Of a stretch of 64,000 nt of DNA, positions 1 through 10,263 are shown piece after piece; position 1 is the stretch's first letter, and each line of letters starts with the position of its first letter. This stretch comes from Rhodoferax potami (lineage in GTDB: Bacteria > Pseudomonadota > Gammaproteobacteria > Burkholderiales > Burkholderiaceae_C): contig NZ_JAVBIK010000001.1 of assembly GCF_032193805.1 (NCBI RefSeq), forward strand, positions 744,001-808,000, given 5' to 3'. The position numbers and the translations under genes were made by a program. The notes under the pieces are model-generated. The model searched no databases and was not told where the DNA came from. It saw only the letters and a list, made by a program, of their open reading frames with translations.

Positions 1-120
1 GGCCAAATTGCTGCAACCGCACAAAGATAGGGTGCGCAACCAAAGCCGAACCGTTAAAATGCGCCTATTGTCGCCGCCTGCATCGCCAAGCGGTCCTTCC
101 AGTTCTTCCCCCAGCAATTC
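1..120. other. intergenic region upstream of suhB
   Basis: No convincing coding frame is visible here. The stretch just before suhB probably carries its leader and perhaps the promoter of a divergent gene lying left of the window. No clear Shine-Dalgarno precedes the ATG at 121. Confidence 0.4.
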
Positions 121-1035
121 ATGACGCTCAATCTGCACCCCATGGCCAACGTGGCCATCAAGGCCGCCCGCACCGCCGGTTCCATCATCAACCGCGCTGC
201 GCTGGACATCGAATCCGTTCGCGTGTCACAGAAAAAGGCCAACGACTTTGTCACGGAAGTGGACAAGGCTGCAGAGCAAGCGATCATAGAAACCCTGCTG
301 ACGGCCTACCCCGGCCACGGCATCCTCGCCGAAGAGTCGGGCAGCGAATTCGGCGCCCGCGACTCCGAATACGTCTGGATCATCGATCCGCTGGACGGCA
401 CCACCAACTTCATCCACGGCCTGCCGGTGTACTGCGTCAGCATTGCCTTGGCGGTGCGCGGCAAGGTCGAGCAAGCCGTGGTGTACGACCCTACCCGCAA
501 CGACCTGTTTACCGCCACCAAAGGCCGCGGCGCTTACCTGAACGACCGCCGCATCCGCGTCTCCAAGCGCACCCAGCTCAAAGAGTCGCTGATTTCCACC
601 GGCTTCCCCTTCCGCCAGGGTGACAACTTCAACCAATACCTGCAAATGATGGGCGACGTGATGCAACGCACCGCCGGCCTGCGCCGCCCCGGCGCTGCTG
701 CGCTGGACTTGGCCTATGTGGCCGCCGGGTACACAGAGGGCTTCTTTGAGCTCGGTCTGCAACCTTGGGATGTGGCAGCCGGCTCTTTGCTGGTTACCGA
801 AGCCGGTGGACTGGTAGGCAACTTCACCGGTGAAGCTGATTTCCTGGAGCAGCACGAGTGCCTGGCCGGCAACCCGCGCGTCTACGGTCAGCTGGTCAGC
901 CTTTTGGGCAAGTACAGCAAGTTCGCCCCTGCCGGCGAAAAAGCGGCTTTGCGTCAGGCTGCCATCGAAGCCGACAACCCGGTCGCCGCTGAGCCAGCAG
1001 CACCCGCTGCAAGCGGCGAAGACGCCCCCTTTTAA
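121..1035 (+). CDS. suhB: inositol monophosphatase family protein SuhB
   Basis: Mg-dependent phosphatase of the inositol-monophosphatase superfamily. In proteobacteria SuhB hydrolyses myo-inositol phosphates and also joins rRNA transcription antitermination complexes. The 304-residue protein shows the metal-binding EESG (71-74), the signature [12 protein letters not shown] (86-97) and the second signature beginning WDVAAG near residue 215. The length is normal apart from an Ala/Pro-rich tail of about 35 residues. ATG 121 is used; Met8 at 142 is an alternative. The stop overlaps by four bases the stop of the convergent GGDEF-EAL gene, so the two genes share a 3' end. Confidence 0.93.
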   Translation: MTLNLHPMANVAIKAARTAGSIINRAALDIESVRVSQKKANDFVTEVDKAAEQAIIETLLTAYPGHGILAEESGSEFGARDSEYVWIIDPLDGTTNFIHGLPVYCVSIALAVRGKVEQAVVYDPTRNDLFTATKGRGAYLNDRRIRVSKRTQLKESLISTGFPFRQGDNFNQYLQMMGDVMQRTAGLRRPGAAALDLAYVAAGYTEGFFELGLQPWDVAAGSLLVTEAGGLVGNFTGEADFLEQHECLAGNPRVYGQLVSLLGKYSKFAPAGEKAALRQAAIEADNPVAAEPAAPAASGEDAPF

Positions 1036-3971
1036 TTGAAGCGAAACTCGGCCACCGGCACCGGTCGACCGAACAGATACCCCTGAAACAAGGTGCAGCC
1101 CTGATCCAGCAGGAACTGGCGCTGCCCCTCGGTTTCCACCCCCTCGGCCACCACATCAAAGCCGAGGCTTCGCCCCAAGGCGAGCACCGTGCGGGCAATA
1201 GCCGCATCGTTGTGGTCGGTGAGTACATCCCGCACAAATGACTGGTCGATTTTGAGCTGCTGCAAGGGCAGCATTTTCAAGTACGACAGTGATGAATAGC
1301 CGGTTCCAAAATCATCCAGCGCAAAGCGCACGCCCAGGCTTCTGAGGGCGGCCATTTTCATGATGGCATCCTGGGTGTCGGTAAGCAGCAGACTCTCCGT
1401 CAACTCGAGCTTGAGTAGCTTGGGGTCGGCTCCGGTTTGCTGGAGCGCGCCCTGCACTTGAGACACAAATTCATCCTGGCGGAACTGACGGGCGCTCACA
1501 TTCACCGCAACGGTCAGGTGGGCGGTCAAAGGGTCTGACGCCCATTGCGCCAGCTGCGCGCACGCGGTTTGCAACACCCACACACCCACCGGAATGATCA
1601 AGCCGGTCTGCTCTGCCAAAGGCACAAACTCCAAGGGTGACACCAGACCGCGCCCCGGATGGAGCCAGCGCAACAGCGCCTCAGCACCCACCACAGCTCT
1701 GTTCGCATCCACCACGGGCTGGTAATACAACATCAACTCACCGCGCTTCAACCCGAGGCGCAGGTCCGACTCCAGCTCGGCGCGCTGGGCCACCATCAAC
1801 TGCATGGCCGGATCGAAAAACCGCAGCGTATTACGGCCCGCCGCTTTGGCCTCGTACATTGCCAAGTCGGCTTGCTTGAGCAGCTCATCCACCGACTGGC
1901 GCTGCCCGTGAATCAGCACAATGCCCAGACTGGGGGTGCTGTGGTGCGGGCCACCGGGCAGGTCATACGGGGCATTCAACTGGAGCAGGATTTTTTGCCC
2001 CACCGCTTCGGCTTGGAGACCCGCTTGGGCTGCTGTGCCATCGAGGTCCTGCAACAGAACAATGAACTCATCCCCACCCAGGCGGGCCACCGTGTCCGAT
2101 TCACGGACGCAGGCCTGCAGGCGCCTGGCAACCAGGGTGAGCAGCCGGTCGCCGACATCGTGCCCCCGGGTGTCATTGAGGTCTTTGAAGTTGTCCAGGT
2201 CAATGAACAGCAATGCCCCGTGCAGGCGCCCGCGGGCGCAGGCCGCCACTGCGTACTGCAAGTGGTCTTGCAGCAACCTGCGGTTCGGCAGGTCGGTGAG
2301 CACATCGTAAAAGGCGAGCCGCTCAATCTTGGCTTCGTCCGCCTTGCGCTCGGTAATGCTCCGTCCGATGCCCCGGTAGCCCTTGAACACGCCATGCGAA
2401 TCAAAAATGGGAGCGCCGCTGACAGAGATCCAAAACACTACGCCGTCCGCATCGTGGTCACACAGCTCCAGCTCATAGAAAGGCAGCCTCGCATCCAGCA
2501 GGGCGCGATGGGCTTGCCAATCAGCGTCTGTCATGTTGATCGCACCGGCATCCCATCGGGTCAGCCCGATATTCCGCTCCCCTGTTTTGGTCTTGCCGGC
2601 CTGCAAGGCGCCGTCAAAACGAATGAAGCGGTGGTCAGTATCCTGCTCCCAGTACCAATCGGAGGAGAGCTCCGTCAGCGCTCGGAACCGGGCTTCGCTC
2701 TCCTGAAGCACCGCCAGCGAGGCCTTGTGCTCCGTCACATCGGTCAGAGAGCCATACGCATTAAAGCGGCCCGTGGGCTCCAGAAAAACAATCGCTTTGC
2801 CAAACAAGCTGCGCACCGTGCCATCCTTGCGTCGGATACGGAACTCCTGGGCCCAGGTCATCCCGTCGGACGCCGCGGCGTTCATGGACTTCAGCGTTTG
2901 GATGATGTCATCGCTATGCACCAAACGGAACACGTTGGCGGGGTTGGCACGCGCCTCCTCCGGAGTTACGCCAAAAATGTCACTGCACGCATCGCTCACA
3001 AACACAAAGCGACCGCTGTCGCGGGTGAACATCTCGAACTGAAACACCATCTCCGGCAAACGGCTGGTCAAGCGCTGAATCACGTCCAAACGCTGCTGCA
3101 GCACCTGCTCGGCCAATGCCTCTTCGGTAAAGTCTTGGACCACACCGAAGTCCACATAGCTGCCATCCTGACGGTGGTAACGGTGCATGCGGCTGCGCCA
3201 CCAGCGCACATCTCCATCGCGGCAAGTCCACCGGAATTCTGCCAACCGGCCATCCATGGCCTCGCGCGCCGCGAGATAGTTCGCCCGGTCTTCTTTGTGC
3301 AGGCCGGCTTCCCACACATCAGGGCCTATCTTTTCAGTCCATGGGATGCGTGCCATCTGAAACAGGCCCCGGGACCACCGCGGATTGGAATGGCCCTGGG
3401 GCACGATCCAATGACCTGCTTGGGCCAGCTTTTCGGTTTCTTCGTACAACTCCACTTGTCCGCGCAAATCGTCATTGGCCTCTTGCAAAGCGTGCTCGCC
3501 CTCAACCACGGCCTCTTGGGCCACTCGCTGCGCGGTGATGTCGATCAAATACGCCAGCAAAAACGACTCGCCCGCAATCTGCATGACCGAGCCACGCCAC
3601 TCCAGCAACATGTTTTCGCCGCGGGCGTTAATGAAGTTGATTTCCACGCCCGAGAGGGAAGGGTCTTGCTCCAGCTCCGCCAGCGCGCGGTTTCTGGACT
3701 CGATATCCGGCCAGAACCCCAAGCCCAGAGAAGTGCTTGAGGTCGCTTGCTCCCAAGAGTAGCCCGTCAACCGCTGCCATTGGATATTGACATCCACAAA
3801 ACGGCCATCTTCGACACTTTGCAAAGAAATGGCGGCCGGGCTGTGCAAAAAAAGCGCCTGCAACATATCGAACTGGCGGCGGTTCACCCGCTCCAGCGAC
3901 GCATTGGCGGTGCGCAAGCCGTCCAGCTCGGTCAGGGGAACCGCATCACCGGAGGCGGCGTTTTCAGACAT
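1032..3971 (-). CDS. multi-PAS GGDEF-EAL cyclic-di-GMP signalling protein
   Basis: Predicted bifunctional c-di-GMP enzyme of 979 residues. Four PAS-type sensor modules occupy roughly residues 20-570, followed by a GGDEF domain (RLGGDEF near 630) and an EAL domain (EALLRW near 760; [14 protein letters not shown] and KIDQSFVRD also intact). Both catalytic motifs look active, so cyclase, phosphodiesterase or both are possible. No membrane segment is seen, so it is probably cytosolic. ATG 3971 is chosen because it overlaps the stop of the upstream paralogue as TAATG, indicating translational coupling; an upstream in-frame ATG at 4043 lies inside that gene. Same domain layout as its neighbour, so an old tandem duplication. 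Confidence 0.9.
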   Translation of the reverse strand: MSENAASGDAVPLTELDGLRTANASLERVNRRQFDMLQALFLHSPAAISLQSVEDGRFVDVNIQWQRLTGYSWEQATSSTSLGLGFWPDIESRNRALAELEQDPSLSGVEINFINARGENMLLEWRGSVMQIAGESFLLAYLIDITAQRVAQEAVVEGEHALQEANDDLRGQVELYEETEKLAQAGHWIVPQGHSNPRWSRGLFQMARIPWTEKIGPDVWEAGLHKEDRANYLAAREAMDGRLAEFRWTCRDGDVRWWRSRMHRYHRQDGSYVDFGVVQDFTEEALAEQVLQQRLDVIQRLTSRLPEMVFQFEMFTRDSGRFVFVSDACSDIFGVTPEEARANPANVFRLVHSDDIIQTLKSMNAAASDGMTWAQEFRIRRKDGTVRSLFGKAIVFLEPTGRFNAYGSLTDVTEHKASLAVLQESEARFRALTELSSDWYWEQDTDHRFIRFDGALQAGKTKTGERNIGLTRWDAGAINMTDADWQAHRALLDARLPFYELELCDHDADGVVFWISVSGAPIFDSHGVFKGYRGIGRSITERKADEAKIERLAFYDVLTDLPNRRLLQDHLQYAVAACARGRLHGALLFIDLDNFKDLNDTRGHDVGDRLLTLVARRLQACVRESDTVARLGGDEFIVLLQDLDGTAAQAGLQAEAVGQKILLQLNAPYDLPGGPHHSTPSLGIVLIHGQRQSVDELLKQADLAMYEAKAAGRNTLRFFDPAMQLMVAQRAELESDLRLGLKRGELMLYYQPVVDANRAVVGAEALLRWLHPGRGLVSPLEFVPLAEQTGLIIPVGVWVLQTACAQLAQWASDPLTAHLTVAVNVSARQFRQDEFVSQVQGALQQTGADPKLLKLELTESLLLTDTQDAIMKMAALRSLGVRFALDDFGTGYSSLSYLKMLPLQQLKIDQSFVRDVLTDHNDAAIARTVLALGRSLGFDVVAEGVETEGQRQFLLDQGCTLFQGYLFGRPVPVAEFRFN

Positions 3972-6898
3972 TACAAGGGCCTTAGTTGCAGTTGCTCGAC
4001 AGGCACTGGCCGGCCGAAAAAGTAACCCTGAAAAGCGTGGCACCCGGCCGCGAGCAAAAAGTCGCGCTGCCCCGCTGTTTCGACGCCCTCCGCCACCACC
4101 CCGAGGTCCATGCTTTTGGCAAGGCTCAAAATCGTGCGCGCGATCGCGGCATCGTTCGGATCGGTCAACACGTCGCGTACGAACGACTGATCGATTTTGA
4201 GCTGATCCAAAGGGAGCCGTTTCAAGTACGCCAGGGACGAATAGCCCGTGCCAAAGTCATCGAGTGAAAAGCTCACCCCGATCGACCGGAGTTCGCTCAT
4301 CTTCAAAACCGCTTCTTCAAAATCAGTCAAGAGCAGGCTTTCAGTGAGTTCCAGCTTCAGGCGGTAGGGATTCGCCCCGGTGGTCCGCAACAAATCAAGA
4401 ATATGGGTCGAGAAATCGGGATGCCGGAACTGCCTGGCGCTCACGTTCACCGCCACGCTCAAACGCTGCGTGTGCGGATCCGCACTCCACGCCACCAGCT
4501 GGGCACAGGCTGCCTCCAGCACCCATTGCCCCAGGGGCAGTATGAGCCCTGTCTGCTCTGCCAGTGGAATAAATTCACCCGGCGACACCATGCCTTTGAC
4601 GGGGTGCATCCACCGCACCAAGGCTTCTACGCCGGTTATCGCCCCATTGGCGGTCACCACCGGTTGGTAGTACAACACCAACTGCTCTTCCTGCAGGGCC
4701 TTGCGCAGGTCGACTTCCATCTCTGCACGGGCAGAGGCTGCCAGCTGCATGGCCGGATCAAAAAAGCGTACGGTGTTACGGCCCGCATTTTTGGCTTGAT
4801 ACATGGCGAGATCCGCCCGCTTGAGCAGCTCCTCAATCCCTTCTGCGTGCCCGCAAAACATGGCAACCCCGATGCTGGGTGAGCTGTGCATGTTGTGGTT
4901 GCCCAGCGCAAACTGCTTGTTCAGGGTGTTCAGCACTTTCTTGGCGACGGCTTCTGCCTCAGTGGCCGCGATCCCGGCATCGGCGTGCAATTCTTCCAAC
5001 ATGACCACGAACTCGTCGCCACCGAGACGGGCCACGGTATCGACACTGCGCACACACTCCTGCAAACGCTGGGCCACTTGCTTGAGCAACAAATCGCCCA
5101 TGTGGTGGCCGAGGGTGTCGTTGAGTACCTTGAAGTTGTCCAGGTCAATAAACAGCAGGCCACCGTGCTGGCTGTTGCGGTGGCTCGACGACAAGGCCAG
5201 CCCGAGCCGGTCCAAGAGCATCCGCCGGTTCGGCAAGCCTGTGAGCGCATCAAAAAAAGCGAGGCGCTCGATTTCAGACTCTGCCGCTTTTCGCGATGAA
5301 ATATCCCGCCCTGTGCCGCGATAGCCGCAAAACCGGCCCTGGCTGTCAAAAACAGGGGCTCCGCTGATCGATATCCACATCAGCTGCCCGTTTGACAGCT
5401 CCCGTTGCATCTCGAAATCTTGAAAGGTTTGGCGGGCCTCCAAAGCTGCGATGTGAGCTCGCCACTGCGATGGAGTAACCCCTTGCCCGCCTGAGTCCCA
5501 GCGGGTGCGACCGATAGACGACTGCGGCGCCAAACGGTCCGTGTTGGCACCATTGCCATCGATGCGGGTGAAGCGCAACTCGGCGTCCTGCTCCCAGTAC
5601 CAGTCTGAAGACAGGCTGGAGAGACTGCGAAAACGCTCTTCGCTTTCTTGAAGCTTTTCAAGAGCAAGCTTTTGCGAGGTGATGTCAGTGATGGCGCCAG
5701 TGAACAGCACAGAGCCGTCGGTGAGCTTTTCTGGAACGGAAGCCCCCAACAACCAGCGCAGCGGCGCGCCGGGCACCTGCGCCCTGAACTCACATTGCCA
5801 AGGCTGCATGGTCTCTGTCGCGTGCAGAGTGGTGTTGATGACCTGATTGACATCCTGTGGGTGGATGCGCGACATCACGCGCCGGGAATCTAGTTGGGCC
5901 TGCTCGGCTGTGACGCCGAAGAATTGTCGAACCGCATCGCTAACGAATGGAAATCTGAACCGCCCATTCGGCAAACGCTGGAACTCAAACAACATGCCGG
6001 GCGCGCGACTGGTGATTTTGTGAATGAAATCGAATTGTTTCTGGAGGCTGTCGCGCGCTTCGCGCTCCTGCGTGAACTCTTGAACCACCCCGAAGTCAGC
6101 TAGCACCCGTCCGTCCACCACTTGGCGGTGCATGCGCGAACGCGCCCACAGCGTCCGTCCTCCGGGGCCGGAAGATCGGAACTCCACCACTTCGCCGTCC
6201 ATCCGATGGCGCGCTTGGTGCAACGCGGGCAGATCCTCCGGAAACACTCGCCCCCACAACATGTCCATCGTGACAACCGCCTCTTGCTCCAAGCCCGCAA
6301 TCTGGGCCAGACCGGGGGAGAGGTAGACGGTCTTGTCTCCGGGGTAGTTCACCCAATGGCCCACTTGCGCCACCGACTCGGTGAGCTCGTGCAGCTTGAC
6401 CTGCCGATTCATTACTGTATTTGCATTGGCTAGGGCCAACTCACCTGACCTCAGCGCCTCACGGGCCAACAAGTCAGCGGTGACATCGCGCAGGTAAATC
6501 AGGATGTACGCCTCACCCGCTTCCATCAGCATGGTCGCATTCAGGCGCACTACGCGTGGGGAGCCGTCCTTCATGACCAGGGACACGTCTACGTCCATCA
6601 CCCGACCACCGGGCTTCAGATCGCCAAAGATCGATGTGCGCTGCTCAGGGTGCAGCCAATGGCCCAAGGCCAGCGCGGTGCGCCCCACCACCTCCTCGCG
6701 GCGATACCCGGTCAGGGACTCCCATTCGCGGTTTACCTGGACGATGGCACCATCGCGGACCCGTGTCAGCGCGATCGCCTCCGGACTGGACTCGAAGATG
6801 ATGTGAAACACACCCGCCCCCACACCGGCTGGCGGTGGATGGTCGACAGCAGCCGAAGCATCGGGATCAAACGGTGAAGATTCCGGAAGAGGTTGCAC
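3971..6898 (-). CDS. multi-PAS GGDEF-EAL cyclic-di-GMP signalling protein (paralogue)
   Basis: A 975-residue paralogue of the downstream gene: PAS modules to about residue 570, then GGDEF (RLGGDEF near 628) and EAL (VEALVRW near 757), with [14 protein letters not shown] and KIDQSFVRD intact. First gene of a two-gene leftward operon. The start is unusual. The only NTG codon after the in-frame stop at 6929-6931 is GTG 6898, but the strong AAGGAGGT at 6923-6930 lies about 24 nt upstream of it. An in-frame ATA at 6910 has about 12 nt spacing. PAS, GGDEF and EAL assignments are secure; the exact start is not. Confidence 0.88.
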   Translation of the reverse strand: MQPLPESSPFDPDASAAVDHPPPAGVGAGVFHIIFESSPEAIALTRVRDGAIVQVNREWESLTGYRREEVVGRTALALGHWLHPEQRTSIFGDLKPGGRVMDVDVSLVMKDGSPRVVRLNATMLMEAGEAYILIYLRDVTADLLAREALRSGELALANANTVMNRQVKLHELTESVAQVGHWVNYPGDKTVYLSPGLAQIAGLEQEAVVTMDMLWGRVFPEDLPALHQARHRMDGEVVEFRSSGPGGRTLWARSRMHRQVVDGRVLADFGVVQEFTQEREARDSLQKQFDFIHKITSRAPGMLFEFQRLPNGRFRFPFVSDAVRQFFGVTAEQAQLDSRRVMSRIHPQDVNQVINTTLHATETMQPWQCEFRAQVPGAPLRWLLGASVPEKLTDGSVLFTGAITDITSQKLALEKLQESEERFRSLSSLSSDWYWEQDAELRFTRIDGNGANTDRLAPQSSIGRTRWDSGGQGVTPSQWRAHIAALEARQTFQDFEMQRELSNGQLMWISISGAPVFDSQGRFCGYRGTGRDISSRKAAESEIERLAFFDALTGLPNRRMLLDRLGLALSSSHRNSQHGGLLFIDLDNFKVLNDTLGHHMGDLLLKQVAQRLQECVRSVDTVARLGGDEFVVMLEELHADAGIAATEAEAVAKKVLNTLNKQFALGNHNMHSSPSIGVAMFCGHAEGIEELLKRADLAMYQAKNAGRNTVRFFDPAMQLAASARAEMEVDLRKALQEEQLVLYYQPVVTANGAITGVEALVRWMHPVKGMVSPGEFIPLAEQTGLILPLGQWVLEAACAQLVAWSADPHTQRLSVAVNVSARQFRHPDFSTHILDLLRTTGANPYRLKLELTESLLLTDFEEAVLKMSELRSIGVSFSLDDFGTGYSSLAYLKRLPLDQLKIDQSFVRDVLTDPNDAAIARTILSLAKSMDLGVVAEGVETAGQRDFLLAAGCHAFQGYFFGRPVPVEQLQLRPL

Positions 6899-6999
6899 TG
6901 TAGGCGGTATCTTTGGTGTGTGACCTCCTTATGATAGGGCCTGAAGCGGGCTTGCGCCAAGTGCAGCACGCCCTCGCCTGACTACCTTCTCCCCCTACT

Positions 7000-9609
7000 G
7001 TGACACGTCCCCCAGCCTCCGCTCCGCTCGACCAGCACACCCCCATGATGCAGCAGTATCTGGGGCTCAAAGCCGACCATCCCGACACCCTGCTCTTCTA
7101 CCGCATGGGTGACTTTTATGAGATGTTTTATGACGACGCCGAAAAGGCGGCCCGGATTCTGGACATCACCGTCACCACCCGAGGCCAGTCTGCCGGGCAA
7201 CCGGTGGTCATGGCAGGCGTGCCTTTTCACTCGATGGAAGGGTACCTGGCCAAACTGATCCGCCACGGCGAGTCGGTAGCCATTTGTGAGCAGACCGGCG
7301 AAGTGGGGGCCACCAAAGGCCCGGTGGAGCGCAAAGTCGTGCGCGTGGTAACGCCCGGCACGCTCACCGACGCCGAGCTGCTGTCCGAGAAAACCGAGTC
7401 CATGCTGATGGCTGTGCACCAGGGCCCGCGCAACCGCTGCGGCCTGGCGTGGTTGTCTGTGACCCAGGGCGTGGTGTTTCTGGCCGAATGCACGCCTGAC
7501 GAAGTACCCGACTGGGTGAGCCGCATCGCCCCCAGTGAGCTAGCCTACAGCGCAGGTTGCACCACCACCTTTGAAGACCGCATCAAGCGCCTGCGCCACG
7601 GCACAGCTGTCTACCTGACCGCCCGCCCCGAATGGCAGTTCGACAGCGCTCTGGGCCAGCGCAAACTGCTGGACGCGCTGCAAGCCGCGAGCCTGAGCAG
7701 TTGGAACGCGCAAGAGCTGGCCTTGGCCCACGCCGCAGCGGGCGCCCTGATCGGCTATGCCGAACACACCCAGGGCCGCACGCTCACCCACATCCACAGC
7801 GTGCAAGTGCAGCGCGACGACGCGCTCATCGACCTGCCCGCCACCACCCGCCGCAACCTCGAGCTGGTGCAGACCCTGCGTGGCGAAGACAGCCCTACCC
7901 TCTTCAGCCTGCTGGACACCTGCATGACCGGCATGGGAAGCCGCCTGCTCAAACGCTGGCTGCTGGAGCCCCTGCGCGACCGCACCGAGGCGCAACACCG
8001 CCTGCTGGCTATAGGCACCTTACGTTCCAATTTGTGGCAAACCCTGCGCGGCCAGCTCAAGGGCTGCGCCGACGTAGAACGCATCACGGCCCGCATCGCG
8101 CTGCGCCAAGTGCGCCCACGCGAGCTGGTGGCGCTGGTGCAAACGCTACAAAAAACAGAGCTACTCGCGCAGAATCTACGAGGGCTAGAGGGCTATTTGG
8201 CTCATATTTGCAGCCATCTTCAGCCACCAGCCGATGCCATTGCCCTGCTAGGGCACGCCATTGCTCCCGAGCCCGCTGCTCTGGTGCGCGACGGTGGCGT
8301 GATGGCTGACGGCTTCGACGCCGAGCTGGACGAGCTGCGCGCCATCCAGACCAACTGCGATGCCTTTTTGCTGGACCTCGAAGTCCGCGAAAAAGCCCGC
8401 ACTGGCATTGCCAACCTGCGGGTGCAGTTCAACAAGGTGCACGGCTTTTACATCGAAGTCACCACCGGCCAAGTGGACAAAGTGCCCGAGGACTACCGCC
8501 GCCGCCAGACCCTGAAGAATGCCGAGCGCTTCATCACCCCCGAGCTCAAGGCCTTTGAAGACAAGGCCCTGAGCGCCCAAGAGCGCGCCCTGGCCCGCGA
8601 GAAATGGCTGTTTGAGCAGGTGCTGGACCAGTTGCAGGCGCACATCCCTGCGCTCACTGCCGTGGCCCAATCCCTCGCCGCGCTGGACACTCTGTGCGCG
8701 CTGACCGAGCGATCCCTCACGCTGGACTGGAACGCCCCGCAGTTTGTGACCGAGCCCTGCATCGACATCACTCAAGGCCGCCACCCCGTGGTGCAGGCAC
8801 GGCTGGCTGAACTCAGTAGTGGAAATTTCATCGCCAATGACACGCGCCTCGGCCTGAAGCAGCGCATGCAGATCATCACCGGGCCCAACATGGGCGGTAA
8901 ATCGACCTATATGCGCCAGGTCGCCCTCATCGTGCTCTTGGCCAGCATCGGCAGCTACGTGCCCGCGCAGACTTGCCGGCTGGGACCGATCGACGCCATC
9001 CACACTCGCATTGGCGCGGCAGACGACTTGGCCAACGCCCAATCCACCTTCATGCTCGAGATGACCGAGGCCGCGCAGATCCTGCACAGCGCCACGCCGC
9101 ACAGCCTGGTGCTGATGGACGAAATCGGCCGGGGTACCAGCACCTTTGACGGCCTGGCACTGGCAAGCGCGATTGCCACCCAGCTGCACGACAAAACCCA
9201 GGCCTTCACCCTATTTGCCACCCACTACTTCGAGTTGACTGAGTTCCCCGCTACCCACCATGCGGCGCTGAACGTGCACGTGAGCGCCGCCGAAGCGGGC
9301 CGCGACATCGTGTTCCTGCACGCCATCGAACCCGGTCCGGCGAGCAAGAGCTACGGCGTGCAAGTGGCGCGCCTAGCCGGCATGCCGGCAGCAGTGCTCA
9401 ACCACGCCCGCCACACCCTGGACGCACTGGAAGCCCAGGCCAGCGAGTCGCAAGCCCAGGTGGACCTGTTCGCCGCGCCACCCGCTACAGAAATAGTAGC
9501 TGCCAGCGCTGTAGAGACGGCGCTTGCAGCCATCAACCCTGATGCGATGAGCCCCAGAGAAGCGATGGACGCGCTGTATCAGCTGAAAGCTTTGGCAGGT
9601 AAGGCGTAA
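7000..9609 (+). CDS. mutS: DNA mismatch repair protein MutS
   Basis: Mismatch-recognition ATPase that binds mispairs and recruits MutL. The 869-residue protein has the N-terminal mismatch-binding domain with the [11 protein letters not shown] motif, the Walker A GPNMGGKS near 628 and Walker B DEIGRGTS near 707, with normal length. Start is GTG 7000, which gives the usual short N-terminus before the MMQQYL region; ATGs at 7045/7048 are alternatives. Two stretches of its DNA match the short double-hairpin repeat found between genes elsewhere in the window: 8145-8210 (about residues 382-404, lever/core region) and 9484-9530 (C-terminal linker before the last helices). Both are read through in frame. 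Confidence 0.96.
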   Translation: MTRPPASAPLDQHTPMMQQYLGLKADHPDTLLFYRMGDFYEMFYDDAEKAARILDITVTTRGQSAGQPVVMAGVPFHSMEGYLAKLIRHGESVAICEQTGEVGATKGPVERKVVRVVTPGTLTDAELLSEKTESMLMAVHQGPRNRCGLAWLSVTQGVVFLAECTPDEVPDWVSRIAPSELAYSAGCTTTFEDRIKRLRHGTAVYLTARPEWQFDSALGQRKLLDALQAASLSSWNAQELALAHAAAGALIGYAEHTQGRTLTHIHSVQVQRDDALIDLPATTRRNLELVQTLRGEDSPTLFSLLDTCMTGMGSRLLKRWLLEPLRDRTEAQHRLLAIGTLRSNLWQTLRGQLKGCADVERITARIALRQVRPRELVALVQTLQKTELLAQNLRGLEGYLAHICSHLQPPADAIALLGHAIAPEPAALVRDGGVMADGFDAELDELRAIQTNCDAFLLDLEVREKARTGIANLRVQFNKVHGFYIEVTTGQVDKVPEDYRRRQTLKNAERFITPELKAFEDKALSAQERALAREKWLFEQVLDQLQAHIPALTAVAQSLAALDTLCALTERSLTLDWNAPQFVTEPCIDITQGRHPVVQARLAELSSGNFIANDTRLGLKQRMQIITGPNMGGKSTYMRQVALIVLLASIGSYVPAQTCRLGPIDAIHTRIGAADDLANAQSTFMLEMTEAAQILHSATPHSLVLMDEIGRGTSTFDGLALASAIATQLHDKTQAFTLFATHYFELTEFPATHHAALNVHVSAAEAGRDIVFLHAIEPGPASKSYGVQVARLAGMPAAVLNHARHTLDALEAQASESQAQVDLFAAPPATEIVAASAVETALAAINPDAMSPREAMDALYQLKALAGKA
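8145..8210 (+). repeat. double-hairpin repeat copy A, in frame inside mutS
   Basis: The DNA begins GCTAC, then GAGCTACTCGCGCA, ACGAGGGCTAGAGG and CTATTTGGCTCATATTT. This matches intergenic copies such as that at 35255 through most of its length, with substitutions that leave the mutS frame open. It encodes part of the variable helical region between the conserved RPREL and VRDGGV segments. By my recollection the spacing between those segments resembles E. coli MutS, so the repeat appears to have replaced or shaped sequence rather than lengthened it. Confidence 0.75.
9484..9530 (+). repeat. double-hairpin repeat copy B, in frame inside mutS
   Basis: Starts GCTAC, continues AGTAGCTGCCAGCGCT and ends GGCGCTTGCAGCC. 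GCTGC-AGCGC pairs with GCGCT-GCAGC around a loop, so the second hairpin is preserved. It encodes an Ala-rich linker before the conserved C-terminal helices of MutS. Shorter and more diverged than the copy at 8145. Confidence 0.55.
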
Positions 9610-9697
9610 GGGTACATAGACGCGTAAGGCAACTCAGCTTTGCTGCCTCGCGGAGCTGGCAATACACACATGATCGTCTAACTCAACTGGATCTGCT

Positions 9698-9991
9698 ATG
9701 CCTCAAGAACCCATTACAAAAGCAGACCTTTCCAAAACCGCTGAATACTTAGGTTGGACTATCGGAGCTGCGCTTAGTTTTGTCTTCAATTACGCGGTTA
9801 CAAAAGGGGCCATCTCCCCGGCTTTCGACCTCATCAACTGGCTGGGATTGATCGCCCTTTTCGTCGTCACCGCGATTCATATTTTTTGGAAAGTAAAGCG
9901 CTTGGACTTCAAACCCAACTACACCTTTGTTTGGTGTGTTTGTCTAGGCTGGTCGCTAGGATGTTGGTTAGTGTCAAGGTTTGTCAGCTGA
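9698..9991 (+). CDS. small membrane protein, function unknown
   Basis: A 97-residue protein with three hydrophobic segments (roughly residues 18-36, 42-64 and 76-95) and a charged KVKRLDFK loop, so probably an inner-membrane protein. No family recognised. Start ATG 9698 has only weak ribosome-binding sequence. Base composition is a little lower in GC than its neighbours. It stands alone between mutS and the long inverted repeat upstream of the Anbu gene. Confidence 0.55.
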   Translation: MPQEPITKADLSKTAEYLGWTIGAALSFVFNYAVTKGAISPAFDLINWLGLIALFVVTAIHIFWKVKRLDFKPNYTFVWCVCLGWSLGCWLVSRFVS

Positions 9992-10095
9992 TTTAAGACA
10001 ACTTGAACTGAACGTACACCAACTCGGCGATAACGCATGTTTCCCGGGAGGCGAAGCGTTTGCGCAGCGCCAAAAGCGCGTCCCGCAAACCCCAT

Positions 10096-10198
10096 GTCCT
10101 TGCCGGGCGGGGAGGCGGTGTGCGGGTTGGGGGCGATTTTAAAAACCGAAGGTTCATTAGCCCCCGGCCCGCACACCGCCTCCCCACCCGGCAAGGAC
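10096..10198. repeat. 31-bp near-perfect inverted repeat
   Basis: Arm 10096-10126 is the reverse complement of arm 10168-10198 with one mismatch. The roughly 41-nt spacer itself holds GGGGGC and GCCCCC, which can extend the stem inward. There is no T-tract, so it does not look like a simple terminator. It lies between the small membrane gene (stop 9991) and the Anbu gene (start 10264) and would form a very stable cruciform or RNA hairpin. Confidence 0.8.
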
Positions 10199-10263
10199 TG
10201 CCCCGCAAAGTCCACCCGCCCCACCCCGATACACTCTAGGTTTCGCCCTCAACGACAATAAAA

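Noticed and set aside
1659..3740. Long open frame (693 codons) on the plus strand opposite the first GGDEF-EAL gene
   Set aside because: It is antisense to a gene with complete PAS, GGDEF and EAL motifs; its translation is low in recognisable motifs and results from GC-rich codon bias.
8248..9189. Long minus-strand frame opposite mutS
   Set aside because: Shadow of the conserved MutS ATPase region; no start signal and no domain similarity.
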